This document shows, in pieces, positions 9,813 through 18,045 of a stretch of 64,000 nt of DNA. Position numbers and translations under genes: made by a program. The notes beneath the pieces are model-generated. The model saw only the letters and a program-made list of their open reading frames with translations, was not told where the DNA came from and did not search any database. Positions within the stretch are counted from its first letter, which is position 1. Each line of letters opens with the position of its first letter. Location of the stretch: NCBI RefSeq assembly GCF_900110955.1, contig NZ_FOFR01000001.1:976410-1040409 (forward strand), written 5' to 3'. Source of the stretch: Lentzea xinjiangensis. Lineage in GTDB: Bacteria > Actinomycetota > Actinomycetes > Mycobacteriales > Pseudonocardiaceae.

Positions 9813-10487
9813 GTGAGCGTGGTGTTGCTGGCCGAGGACGATCCGGCCATCGCGGAACCCCTCTCCCGCGCGTTGACGCGGGAGGGGTATTCGGTGCAGG
9901 TGGTGGGCGACGGGCCGAGTGCCTTCGACGCCGCCCTCACCGGGGGCATCGACCTGCTGGTGCTGGACCTCGGCCTGCCGGGGATGGACGGGCTGGAGGT
10001 GTGCCGCAGACTCCGGCAGAGCGGCAGGGGCATCCCCGTGCTGATGCTCACGGCACGTGCGGACGAGGTCGACTTCGTGGTCGGGCTCGACGCGGGCGCG
10101 GACGACTACGTCGCGAAGCCCTTCCGGCTCGCCGAGCTGATGGCCCGCATCCGGGCCCTGCTGCGCCGCCGCGCGCCGGGAACGCTGGAGGTCAACGGCG
10201 TGCGCGTCGACCTGGCCGCCCGTCGCGTCACGGTCGACGGCGGCGAGATCCAGCTCGCGAACAAGGAGTTCGAGCTGCTCAAGGTGCTGATCCAGCGCGC
10301 GGGGCAGGTCGTGAGCCGCGACGAGATCCTCTCCGAGGTGTGGAACGACCCGGACCTCAAGGGCAGCAAGACGCTCGACATGCACATGTCGTGGCTGCGC
10401 CGCAAGCTCGGCGACGGCACCCCGAACTCCGCCGAGAAGCGCATCGCGACCGTCCGCGGCCGCGGGTTCCGCTTCAACGCCGACTGA
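9813..10487 (+). CDS. OmpR-family response regulator
   Basis: A 224-aa regulator, started at the GTG giving MSVVLLAEDD, because an upstream start would extend it past the usual N-terminus. The receiver domain has the acidic pocket D9/D10, phospho-acceptor D52 in VLDLGLPGMDG and the lysine of AKPF near residue 102. A winged-helix DNA-binding domain follows (NKEFELLKVLIQRAGQVVSRDEIL, then LDMHMSWLRRKLG and TVRGRGFRF). It overlaps the kinase gene by 1 nt (TGATG), so the two form a two-component system. The stimulus is unknown. Confidence 0.93.
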   Translation: MSVVLLAEDDPAIAEPLSRALTREGYSVQVVGDGPSAFDAALTGGIDLLVLDLGLPGMDGLEVCRRLRQSGRGIPVLMLTARADEVDFVVGLDAGADDYVAKPFRLAELMARIRALLRRRAPGTLEVNGVRVDLAARRVTVDGGEIQLANKEFELLKVLIQRAGQVVSRDEILSEVWNDPDLKGSKTLDMHMSWLRRKLGDGTPNSAEKRIATVRGRGFRFNAD

Positions 10488-11761
10488 TGCGCCGCCGCAT
10501 CCTGCGGGCGATCCTGCTCGCCGTCGCCGTCACGGGTTTCGTGCTCGGCCTCCCGCTCGGCTACTCGGCGCTCACGCTCGTCGAGGACACCGCCCGCGGC
10601 GACCTCACCGAAAGTGCCCAGCGGATCGCGACGACCCTGGACGACCAGCTCGCCAACCGGCGCGAGATCGACGTCGAGGCCGTCAAGATCGCCATCCCGA
10701 CCGATGGCCGCCTCACCGTCACCTCCGGCGGCGTCACGAGCTCCACCGGCCCCTCACCGGGCGGCGACCCGCTGACCGTGGAGCTGCCGATAGCGCAGCA
10801 GGGCACGGTCCGGCTGGAGATCCCGTCCGGCCCGATGCACACCACCCAGGCCCAGGTCGCGGGCCTGGTGCTGCTCCTGCTCGCGCTGTCGGTGGGCACC
10901 GGCACCGTCGTCGCCCTGGTGACGGCGCAGACGCTCGCCCGCCCGCTGGGCTTCGTGGCCGCCCGCGCGTCCCGGCTGGGCGCGGGCGACTTCCGCGCCG
11001 AGGAGCAGCGCTACAACATCCCCGAGCTGGACGCGGTCTCCGACGCCCTCGACACCTCCGCCACGGCACTGGCCCGCCTGGTGCAACGAGAACGCGAGCT
11101 CGTCGGCGACGTCTCCCACCAGCTGCGCAGCCGCCTGACCGCTCTCCAGCTCCGGCTCGAGGCGCTGGCCGAGCATCCGGAACCCGATACCGCGGCGGAG
11201 GCCCGCGCCGCGCTCGAACAGGCCGAACGCCTGGCCGCCGTCCTCGACGAGCTGCTCGCCGCCGCCCGTGCCGCCAGAGCCGTCGGCGCCGAGCCGGTGG
11301 AGATGCGCTCCGCGTTGACCGCCATCGCCGAGGAGTGGCGCGAGCAGGTCAAGAGCCAGGGCCGGGCGCTGCGGGTGCGCGTCCCGGACGGCCTGCTGGC
11401 CCGCGCCACCCCCGCGCGCCTGCGCGAGGCCATCGGCGTGCTGCTGGACAACGCGCTGCGCCACGGCGAGGGGTCCGTCGTCGTCTCCGCGCGCAGCGAG
11501 GAGGGCACGGTCGTCGTCGAGGTCAGCGACGGCGGGGCCGGTGTGCCCGACGAGCTCGCGGCGCACATCTTCGAACGCGGCGTGTCCGGCGGCGGCTCCA
11601 CGGGCGTGGGCTTGGCCCTCGCGCGGGCACTGGTCGACGCGGACGGCGGGCGGCTGGAGCTGTCGACGGCGCGGCCGGCGACGTTCGCGGTGTTCCTGCC
11701 GGTGCCGAAGGCCCAGGACGTCGTCGGCATCCCGTGGAAGGCGCCGAGCACGCCTCGCTAG
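10487..11761 (+). CDS. Sensor histidine kinase
   Basis: A 424-aa membrane kinase partnered with the preceding regulator. It has two membrane helices (residues ~8-33 and ~122-147) flanking a ~90-residue extracellular sensor, then a HAMP-like linker, the dimerisation/phospho-acceptor box VSHQLRSRL with H211, and a catalytic ATPase domain with N-box DNALRHG, G1 SDGGAGVP and G2 GGGSTGVGLALARALV. A short extracellular domain of this kind senses envelope or small-ion signals in many actinobacterial kinases, but none can be named here. Confidence 0.93.
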   Translation: MRRRILRAILLAVAVTGFVLGLPLGYSALTLVEDTARGDLTESAQRIATTLDDQLANRREIDVEAVKIAIPTDGRLTVTSGGVTSSTGPSPGGDPLTVELPIAQQGTVRLEIPSGPMHTTQAQVAGLVLLLLALSVGTGTVVALVTAQTLARPLGFVAARASRLGAGDFRAEEQRYNIPELDAVSDALDTSATALARLVQRERELVGDVSHQLRSRLTALQLRLEALAEHPEPDTAAEARAALEQAERLAAVLDELLAAARAARAVGAEPVEMRSALTAIAEEWREQVKSQGRALRVRVPDGLLARATPARLREAIGVLLDNALRHGEGSVVVSARSEEGTVVVEVSDGGAGVPDELAAHIFERGVSGGGSTGVGLALARALVDADGGRLELSTARPATFAVFLPVPKAQDVVGIPWKAPSTPR

Positions 11762-11772
11762 GGCGGCTCACC

Positions 11773-12306
11773 TCACGAGTGGCCGAGGGCCTCTTCCTCG
11801 TCCAGCGGCCGCTTCCTGCGCCCGTTCTCGTCGGGGAACACCCACTTCTTGTAGCCGTACCAGCGGAAGGCCATCCCGATGAGCGTGCCGACGATCTGCG
11901 CGCTCAGGAAGTCGGCCAGTTCCTCCGTGACCCGCGAGACGTGCGGCTCCTGGAGGTGGAACAGGTACCGCGACACCCACAGCGGCGCCGAGTTCAGCAC
12001 GATGCCGACGCCGTTGACCAGGAAGAACAGGGCGGCCTCGTGGTGGCGCTCGCGGCCGCCGCGGGTGCGGAACGACCACTCCCTGTTCAGGATGTACGAC
12101 ACGATCGTGGCGATCAGGGTCGCGATGATCTTCGCTGTCACCGGGTTGTTCGGCAGGATCAGGATTTTGATCCCGAAGAACAGGGCCGTGTCGATCACGA
12201 AGCAGGTGCCCCCGACGAGGGCGAACTTCACCAGCTCACGATGCTTCAGCGCGATCGACCGGATCGGTTCCGGGAACCGGGAGACCACTGTTTCGGCTAG
12301 AGACAC
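11773..12306 (-). CDS. GtrA family membrane protein 1
   Basis: A 177-aa protein with four predicted membrane helices and the GtrA hallmarks FALVGGTCFVIDTALF at the start, NREWSF with the following FRTRGGRERHHEA loop in the middle, and KWVFPDE at the end. GtrA proteins are thought to flip or channel polyprenyl-linked sugars for cell-wall glycan modification; M. tuberculosis Rv3277, at the same place next to purK, is in this family. It is the downstream member of a tandem pair and its first 71 nt overlap the end of the neighbouring GtrA gene. Confidence 0.9.
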   Translation of the reverse strand: MSLAETVVSRFPEPIRSIALKHRELVKFALVGGTCFVIDTALFFGIKILILPNNPVTAKIIATLIATIVSYILNREWSFRTRGGRERHHEAALFFLVNGVGIVLNSAPLWVSRYLFHLQEPHVSRVTEELADFLSAQIVGTLIGMAFRWYGYKKWVFPDENGRRKRPLDEEEALGHS

Positions 12307-12838
12307 GGGACGAGTCTACGGAGATCGGGTGAACGCGCCGGTCAGGACGGGCACCGGCGTCGGGGAACACCCAGCGGCGCATCGCCCAGAACTTGAAGCC
12401 CGTGGCGAGCAGCATGCCGATGATCGAGCCGGACACGAAGTCGGCGATCTCCTCGGTCAGCGCGGTCACGAACGGGGCCTGCAGGCCGAACAGGTGCCGC
12501 GACAGCCACAGCGGAACGATGTTGATGGCCACGCCCACGCCGCTGACGAGGAAGAACAGCGCGGCCTCGTGGTGGCGCTCGCGGCCGCCGCGGGTGTGGA
12601 ACGACCACTCGCGGGACAGCACGTACGAGGCGATGATCGCCACCAGCACGCCGATGACCTTCGCCGTGACGACCTTGTCGGTCAGCACGGTGAGCTTCAG
12701 CGCGTACCAGACGCCGTTGTCGATGACGAACGTCGTGCCGCCTACCACGGCGAACCGGATCATCTCGCGGTGCTTGTGCAGCAGGAACTGGAGCGGTTCC
12801 GGCAAGCGGCTCATGGCGCGGCGAACGACTGGCAGCAC
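12236..12838 (-). CDS. GtrA family membrane protein 2
   Basis: A 200-aa paralogue of the adjacent gene. The GtrA core (FAVVGGTTFVIDNGVWY through RRWVFPD) is four membrane helices with the same SREWSFHTRGGRERHHEA loop. After WVFPD it has a tail of about 35 residues that is absent from gtrA1 and is read across the start of gtrA1 in another frame. The tail is Ser/Arg/Asp-rich and looks non-conserved, so it may result from loss of an earlier stop. The two genes are a tandem duplication with diverged sequence, probably co-transcribed. Confidence 0.9.
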   Translation of the reverse strand: MLPVVRRAMSRLPEPLQFLLHKHREMIRFAVVGGTTFVIDNGVWYALKLTVLTDKVVTAKVIGVLVAIIASYVLSREWSFHTRGGRERHHEAALFFLVSGVGVAINIVPLWLSRHLFGLQAPFVTALTEEIADFVSGSIIGMLLATGFKFWAMRRWVFPDAGARPDRRVHPISVDSSRVSSRNSGLPVPGTDPVDRAEAS

Positions 12839-12881
12839 CGCGCCAGCTTACGGATCAAGGTGACGGCATCCGCCTCCGGGT

Positions 12882-12896
12882 GTTGCTTTCAGCAAC
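12882..12896. terminator. Small hairpin between sigma-fusion gene and gtrA2
   Basis: GTTGCT and AGCAAC pair with a 3-nt TTC loop, in the 97-bp gap after the sigma-fusion gene stop. A 6-bp stem with no T-run is weak, so this could equally be a chance inverted repeat. Confidence 0.3.
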
Positions 12897-12935
12897 GCAG
12901 AGGTGTGCCACCTGCACGTTCAGTGACGAAAAAGA

Positions 12936-15218
12936 TCAACTCCGTGGCGCGGGGCACAGCAGCCCGAGCAGGTCCGGGAGCACCGGCAGCAGTCCTGGCC
13001 GCCGCTCGCACGGTTCCTGCGAGCTCGGCGGCGGCGTGGTCGGCACCGACGGGGGCGTGCTGGGCGCCGGCGCGGTCGTCGACGGCGGGAGCACCGGTGG
13101 CAGGACCGGCGCCGGAACAGCCGGGACCGACGGGACCGGCGGGACCGGCGGCACAGCCGGAACGCCCGGCTCGGCCGGAACTCCCGGCGCCGTCGGCGCG
13201 GTGCTCGGCGTCGACGGCCTGGTCGGCGGCGTGGTGGCCGGCGGCGTGGTGGCCGGCGGGACCTCGGTGGCGGGCGGCGGCTCCACCCCGTCCACCGGCG
13301 GGTGGTCCGGCCACGGCCTCATCGGCACGGTCACGGACTTCGTCGCGTTGCCCAGCGTCGCCCGGACGGTGACCGTCCCGCCCCGGTGCGGCGGCCCGAA
13401 CGCCCAGAGGGACATCCGGAACTTCCCGTCCTTGGCCAGGTCCGTCACGCAGTGGACGGTGTTCTTGTCGGTGCGCGAGCACTCCCGGTACGGCGTGAAG
13501 ATCACGACGTGCTTCGACGACGACACGTCGAGCTTCAGCGTGCCGCCGCGCGGGCCCCTGTTGCGCACCTTCACGTCCACGCGCGGATCCCAGTGCACCT
13601 GGTGCCAGGTCGACGCGGTGAGCTCGATGTCGTCGTGCACCGGCGGCACGTCGACCTCGACGCTCACGTTCACCGAGATCGAGGCGCCGGCGCTGATGAC
13701 GCCGGTGATCATGCCGGGCAGCGCCTCGTCCGTCGCGCGCAACCGGAACAAGAACGTCGCCTGCCCGCCGGGCGCGATGCCCTGCGGTGTCGTGCACGTG
13801 ATCACGCCGCCGCCCGCGGGGCAGTTCACCGTCTGGTCGGCGGCGCCGTCGAGCCGCAGCGCCCGTGCCGCGAACGACGACGGCCCGCCGGTCGACAGCA
13901 CGCCCGGCGGCAGGGTCAGCACCATGCTCGCGGGCGGCGCCGCGGTGCCGCCGGTGTTCCGGACGGTGATCGGGAAGTCCTTCGGGTCCTCGCCGGGCGT
14001 CAGCACGTACCCGCTCGGCGTCGTCGGCGTGAGCGACGGCGGCGCGGGCGCGGGCTCCTGGCCAGGAGGTTCGGGCGCGGGAGGTTCGGGAGCGGGAGGT
14101 TCGGGAGCGGGAGGCGGGGCGGGTTCCGGGGCAGGCGCCGGTGCGGGCTCCGGAGCGGGGCTGCTGACCGGCGGCGGCTGCGGGGACGGGAGCGGCGGCT
14201 GCTGCTGAAGGGGCGGCAGGGGCTGCACCTGGGTGACGGCCGGTGGTGGCGCGACGGCCCGCACCACGGGCACCTGCTGCTTGCTCTCGCCGGAGATCAG
14301 CGCGATCACCACGGCGGCGGCCACCACGGCCGCGGCACCTCCGACGGTGACGAGCTGGCGGGGGATGGAGGCGCCGGCCGCGCCCGCGCCGCCGGCCGCC
14401 GCGCCGGAGCCGACGACGGCCGTGGTCGCGCCCGCGGCCGCCAGGTACGTCGTGGCGCCGACGCCGAGGACCAGCGGGGCGACGAAGATCCGCAGCGCGC
14501 CGTTGACGTCCGCGAGCTCGGCGGCCAGCGCCCGGCACCGGCCGCACTCGTCGAGGTGCGCCTCGACCTGGGTCGCCTCGCGCTTGGACAGGCCACCGCG
14601 GGTCCAGGCGCCGAGCCGGTCGACGGTCGCCCGGCAGCGTTCGGCGTCGGTCTCGGCCAGGTGCATCTGCAGGTACTGCTGCTTGAGGCCCTCGCGGGCG
14701 CGGTAGGCGAGCGCGGACACGCCGTTGGCCGTCATCCCGAGCAGCGGCGCCACGTCGGCGGGGGACTGGCCCTCGATCTCGGTGTGCCAGAGCACCATCC
14801 GCCAGCGCTCGGGCAGCGCGGCGAACGCGCGGGCGGCGAGCGAGCGCTCCAGCCCGGCCACCGCGGTGTCGCTGAACGCCACCGGCGGCGCGACGTCGGT
14901 CATGTCCTCGGTGAGGTCGACCTTCCGGTCGCGGCGGGTCTTGTCGTAGGCGGTGTGGCGCAGCGCGGTGAGGAGGTACGCGCGGAACGCCGAGTCGGGA
15001 CCGCGGCCCGCCCGCAACGTGTCGAGCACCTTCGCGAAGGCCTCGGACACGAGGTCGTCCGCCTCGGCCTGCGACCGGGTGAGCTGGCGCGCGAGGTTGT
15101 AGGCCGCCGAGACGTGGCGCTCGTACAACTGGCCGTAGGCGTCGATGGTCCCGTTCCGCACGGACTCGATGAGTTCCGCGTCGCTGGGCCCCTGGACTTC
15201 TGCAGGAACGATCGCCAC
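12936..15218 (-). CDS. ECF sigma factor fused to zinc-finger anti-sigma, membrane and extracellular domains
   Basis: A 760-aa protein. I start it at GTG 15218, preceded by GAGGAGGG at proper spacing; an in-frame ATG at 15275 is an alternative. Residues ~12-80 are sigma region 2, ~130-185 region 4 (ALPERWRMVLWHTEIEGQSPADVAPLLGM). Residues ~195-235 are an anti-sigma zinc finger with the H-x3-C-x2-C core HLDECGRC (H221, C225, C228). Two hydrophobic segments follow (~243-270, ~289-309), then a Pro/Glu-rich stalk, two DUF11/CARDB-like beta domains and a Pro/Thr-rich tail. The outside half could sense or bind the wall, and sigma release would need proteolysis or a conformational change. Membrane-tethered sigma fusions occur in actinobacteria, but the long extracellular part is unusual. 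Confidence 0.88.
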   Translation of the reverse strand: MAIVPAEVQGPSDAELIESVRNGTIDAYGQLYERHVSAAYNLARQLTRSQAEADDLVSEAFAKVLDTLRAGRGPDSAFRAYLLTALRHTAYDKTRRDRKVDLTEDMTDVAPPVAFSDTAVAGLERSLAARAFAALPERWRMVLWHTEIEGQSPADVAPLLGMTANGVSALAYRAREGLKQQYLQMHLAETDAERCRATVDRLGAWTRGGLSKREATQVEAHLDECGRCRALAAELADVNGALRIFVAPLVLGVGATTYLAAAGATTAVVGSGAAAGGAGAAGASIPRQLVTVGGAAAVVAAAVVIALISGESKQQVPVVRAVAPPPAVTQVQPLPPLQQQPPLPSPQPPPVSSPAPEPAPAPAPEPAPPPAPEPPAPEPPAPEPPGQEPAPAPPSLTPTTPSGYVLTPGEDPKDFPITVRNTGGTAAPPASMVLTLPPGVLSTGGPSSFAARALRLDGAADQTVNCPAGGGVITCTTPQGIAPGGQATFLFRLRATDEALPGMITGVISAGASISVNVSVEVDVPPVHDDIELTASTWHQVHWDPRVDVKVRNRGPRGGTLKLDVSSSKHVVIFTPYRECSRTDKNTVHCVTDLAKDGKFRMSLWAFGPPHRGGTVTVRATLGNATKSVTVPMRPWPDHPPVDGVEPPPATEVPPATTPPATTPPTRPSTPSTAPTAPGVPAEPGVPAVPPVPPVPSVPAVPAPVLPPVLPPSTTAPAPSTPPSVPTTPPPSSQEPCERRPGLLPVLPDLLGLLCPAPRS

Positions 15219-15357
15219 AGTCTCGTTTCCCTCCTCGCGGCGCTCAGTGTGACTTACGGCGTCGCGACGAGTCATCTCAATCCCCCGCGCGGGTTGCGTC
15301 ACGAATCGGCGGGGCACGCGTCTCCCACCTGGAATCGGAGAGCCGAAGGGAGACCGG
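15219..15357. promoter_or_regulatory. Divergent intergenic region, sigma fusion / GGDEF-like gene
   Basis: These 139 bp separate two head-to-head genes and must hold both promoters. Strong ribosome-binding sites are visible on each side: GAGGAGGG for the sigma fusion and GAAGGGAG for the rightward gene. ECF sigma factors commonly drive their own promoter, so an autoregulated element is expected here, but I cannot point to a specific -35/-10 pair. Confidence 0.35.
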
Positions 15358-16125
15358 GTGGGTGTCGCACAAGCGGAACGCCTGCTGAAGTCGAGGTGGC
15401 GGACCGCCACCATGGCCGCGGGCTGGGCGTTCCCGGCGGACTGGCCGCTCGCCGAGGTCGACGAGGTGTGCGCGGCGGTGCTGGGCGGCACCGACCCCGG
15501 CGACGCGCTGGTCCGGCTGGGCCGCGCTCGCGCCGAGGCGGGGGCCGGCCTCAGCGAGACGCTGATGGACCTCGCCGCGCTGCACGCGGTGCTGACCGAC
15601 CCGTCGCACGTCGTGTCGCCCGACGTCGACGCGCTCCCCCCGCGGATGCTGCGCACGACCGCGCTGGGGTGGGCGGACGTGGTGACGAAGCAGGCGGGGG
15701 ACTGCGCGGCCGAGGACCCGTTGACCGGGCTGGCGACCGCCGCCTACCTGCGGACCCGGCTGGGTGAGGTCTACCGGGAGACGCCGGTCGCGCCACTGGG
15801 CTACGCCCTGGTCCTGCTGCGCCTTGACGTGCACCGCGCCACCGGCTGGTCGCGCGTCGTCGCGATGACGCTCGTCTCGGACGCGCTGCGCACCGTGTTC
15901 GACGGCGGCGAGACGCTGGCGACGCTCGGGCCCTGCGTCGCCGCCGTGCTGGTGAAGCGCGACGAGCTGCTCGGCCGCAGGGTGTCGAACCTCAGGGTGC
16001 TCGCCGCGGACCGGCTCTCCGGCGACCCCGGCGTGCGTCCGGCCGGGCCCGCGGAGATCTGGGTCGAGCACCTGCCGGACACCTGCGGCGCCGCGCGGGC
16101 GTTGCTGACCTCGCTGGGGCGCTGA
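15358..16125 (+). CDS. Degenerate GGDEF-like protein
   Basis: A 255-aa protein with a GTG start after a GAAGGGAG site. The N-terminal ~110 residues are helical and unrecognised. The C-terminal part begins AEDPLTGLATAAYLRTRLGE, the usual opening of a GGDEF domain, and continues with hydrophobic strands (GYALVLLRLD, CVAAVLVKRDEL), but the GGDEF signature itself is absent; TLGPCVAAVL stands about where it should be. It is therefore unlikely to make c-di-GMP and might be a structural or binding relic. It is head-to-head with the sigma fusion, which suggests a linked role. The fold assignment is moderate. Confidence 0.6.
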   Translation: MGVAQAERLLKSRWRTATMAAGWAFPADWPLAEVDEVCAAVLGGTDPGDALVRLGRARAEAGAGLSETLMDLAALHAVLTDPSHVVSPDVDALPPRMLRTTALGWADVVTKQAGDCAAEDPLTGLATAAYLRTRLGEVYRETPVAPLGYALVLLRLDVHRATGWSRVVAMTLVSDALRTVFDGGETLATLGPCVAAVLVKRDELLGRRVSNLRVLAADRLSGDPGVRPAGPAEIWVEHLPDTCGAARALLTSLGR

Positions 16126-16178
16126 GCCACCCCTGTCCCGCGCCCGGCGGTCCTCCCGCGTCCCCACCGGGTGGAAGT

Positions 16179-16219
16179 CCTGCTGGCCGGCCTCACTGGG
16201 GGTGAGGCCGGCCAGCAGG
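16179..16219. terminator. Strong hairpin after the GGDEF-like gene
   Basis: A perfect 18-bp stem (arms 16179-16196 and 16202-16219) with a 5-nt TGGGG loop. No U-run follows, as is common in high-GC actinobacteria. It separates the GGDEF-like gene from purK. Confidence 0.75.
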
Positions 16220-16282
16220 CGCGGCTCGCCTGCTGGCTCTGCTCGCGAGCCCCGCAGAAGCTGCAGGTAGGCTGCCTGAACC

Positions 16283-17470
16283 GTGGACTCCCGTACCCGT
16301 CTCCCCGTCGTCGGCATGATCGGCGGCGGGCAGCTCGCCCGCATGACGCACCAGGCAGCGATCCCCCTCGGCCAGTCGCTGCGCGTGCTCGCCGTCTCCG
16401 AGAACGACCCCGCCGCCCTCGTGGCGCGCGACGTGGTCCTCGGCACGCACACCGACCTCGACGCGCTGCGCGCCTTCGCGAAGGGCTGCGAGGTCATCAC
16501 GTTCGACCACGAGCACGTGCCCCAGGAGCACCTGCGCGCGCTCGTCGCGGAGGGCGTGAAGGTGCACCCCGGCCCGGACGCGCTGCAGTACGCGCAGGAC
16601 AAGCTGAAGATGCGCGTGCGGCTCGCCGAGCTCGGCCTGCCGGTGCCGCCGTTCGCCGAGGTCCACGACGTGCGCGACGTGCTCCGCTTCGGTGCCGAGA
16701 ACGGCTGGCCGTGCGTGCTGAAGGCCATCCGCGGCGGCTACGACGGCCGCGGCGTGTGGATGCTGAACACCCCGCAGAGCGCCGAGCGGGTCGTGCCCGA
16801 GCTGCTGGAGGCCGGGACACCGCTGATGGTCGAGCAGTGCGTGCCGATGCGCCGCGAGCTGGCGGCCGTCGTGGCGCGCTCGCCGTTCGGGCAGGGCGCG
16901 GCGTGGCCGGTCGTCGAGACCGTGCAGTCGAACGGCATCTGCGTCGAGGTCCTCGCGCCCGCGCCGGCGCCGGACGATGACGAGGCCCAGGAGCTGGCGC
17001 TGAAGGTCGCCGACGCGCTGGGCGTGGTGGGCGTGCTGGCCGTCGAGCTGTTCGAGACCGCGGACGGCGTGGTCGTGAACGAGCTCGCGATGCGCCCGCA
17101 CAACTCGGGCCACTGGTCGATCGAGGGCGCGCGCACGTCGCAGTTCGAGCAGCACCTGCGGGCCGTGCTCGACTACCCGCTCGGCCGCACCGACCTGATG
17201 GCGCCGGCCGTGGTGATGGCGAACGTGCTGGGAGCCGCGGAACCACCCGCGATGGGCCCGGACGAGCGCGTGCACCACCTGTTCGCCCGGTTCCCGGACG
17301 CGCACGTGCACCTCTACGGCAAGGAGGAACGGCCGGGCCGCAAGGTCGGGCACGTGACGTTCCTCGGCAACGACATGACCGAGGTCCGGCAGCGCGCGCG
17401 GCTGGCCGCGGACTGGCTGTCCACCGGCATCTGGCCGGACGGATACGACATTCACGGGAGTGCTCAGTGA
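16283..17470 (+). CDS. purK: N5-carboxyaminoimidazole ribonucleotide synthase
   Basis: A 395-aa ATP-grasp enzyme that turns AIR, bicarbonate and ATP into N5-CAIR in de novo purine synthesis. The N-terminal [16 protein letters not shown], central FDHEHVP and [13 protein letters not shown], and C-terminal [13 protein letters not shown] with FEQHLRAVL are characteristic PurK segments. GTG start. It overlaps purE by 4 nt (GTGA), the classic purKE order, and both proteins act in successive steps. The neighbours match the mycobacterial order, with the acyl-CoA dehydrogenase next. Confidence 0.96.
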   Translation: MDSRTRLPVVGMIGGGQLARMTHQAAIPLGQSLRVLAVSENDPAALVARDVVLGTHTDLDALRAFAKGCEVITFDHEHVPQEHLRALVAEGVKVHPGPDALQYAQDKLKMRVRLAELGLPVPPFAEVHDVRDVLRFGAENGWPCVLKAIRGGYDGRGVWMLNTPQSAERVVPELLEAGTPLMVEQCVPMRRELAAVVARSPFGQGAAWPVVETVQSNGICVEVLAPAPAPDDDEAQELALKVADALGVVGVLAVELFETADGVVVNELAMRPHNSGHWSIEGARTSQFEQHLRAVLDYPLGRTDLMAPAVVMANVLGAAEPPAMGPDERVHHLFARFPDAHVHLYGKEERPGRKVGHVTFLGNDMTEVRQRARLAADWLSTGIWPDGYDIHGSAQ

Positions 17471-17967
17471 CTGAGGCTGTGACCCAGGTCGGCGTGATCA
17501 TGGGCAGCGACTCGGACTGGCCGGTCATGAAGGCCGCCACCGAGGCGCTGACCGAGTTCGGCGTCTCGTTCGAGGTGAGCGTCGTCTCCGCGCACCGCAC
17601 CCCGCAGCGCATGCTCGACTACGCCTCGACGGCCGCGTCGCGCGGTCTGCGCGTGATCATCGCGGGCGCGGGCGGCGCCGCGCACCTGCCCGGCATGGTC
17701 GCCTCCGCCACCGTGCTCCCGGTCATCGGCGTCCCGGTGCCGTTGAAGTACCTCGACGGCATGGACTCGTTGCTCTCGATCGTGCAGATGCCCGCGGGCG
17801 TCCCGGTCGCGACCGTCTCGGTGGGTGGAGCCCGCAACGCGGGCCTGCTGGCCGTGCGGGTGCTGGCGGCCGCCGACGTCGCCCTGCAGGAGCGCATGGC
17901 CCGCTTCCAGGCAGAACTCGAGCAGCTCGTACTAGACAAGGACGCGGCTCTGCAGAAGTCCCTCTGA
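17467..17967 (+). CDS. purE: N5-carboxyaminoimidazole ribonucleotide mutase
   Basis: A 166-aa mutase converting N5-CAIR to CAIR, the step after PurK. The phosphate loop [13 protein letters not shown], the [12 protein letters not shown] motif with the catalytic histidine, and [12 protein letters not shown] are all intact. Size is that of class I PurE. The start codon overlaps the purK stop, so synthesis of the pair is coupled. Confidence 0.97.
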   Translation: MTEAVTQVGVIMGSDSDWPVMKAATEALTEFGVSFEVSVVSAHRTPQRMLDYASTAASRGLRVIIAGAGGAAHLPGMVASATVLPVIGVPVPLKYLDGMDSLLSIVQMPAGVPVATVSVGGARNAGLLAVRVLAAADVALQERMARFQAELEQLVLDKDAALQKSL

Positions 17968-18006
17968 GTGCTCAACAGCACAGCGGCGCCCGGTGTGAAC
18001 GGGCGC
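17968..18006. terminator. Two small hairpins after purE
   Basis: GTGCT/AGCAC with a CAAC loop (17968-17981) is followed by GCGCCCG/CGGGCGC with a 7-nt loop (17986-18006). Together they sit right after the purE stop and before the acyl-CoA dehydrogenase promoter region. Confidence 0.5.
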
Positions 18007-18045
18007 TAACATCGTGCCGAGTACTCGCTACCGGGAGGTAACAAG

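Noticed and set aside
15219..15656. In-frame upstream extension of the sigma-fusion frame
   Set aside because: It overlaps the divergent GGDEF-like gene and has no sigma-factor content; a strong ribosome-binding site marks the GTG at 15218.
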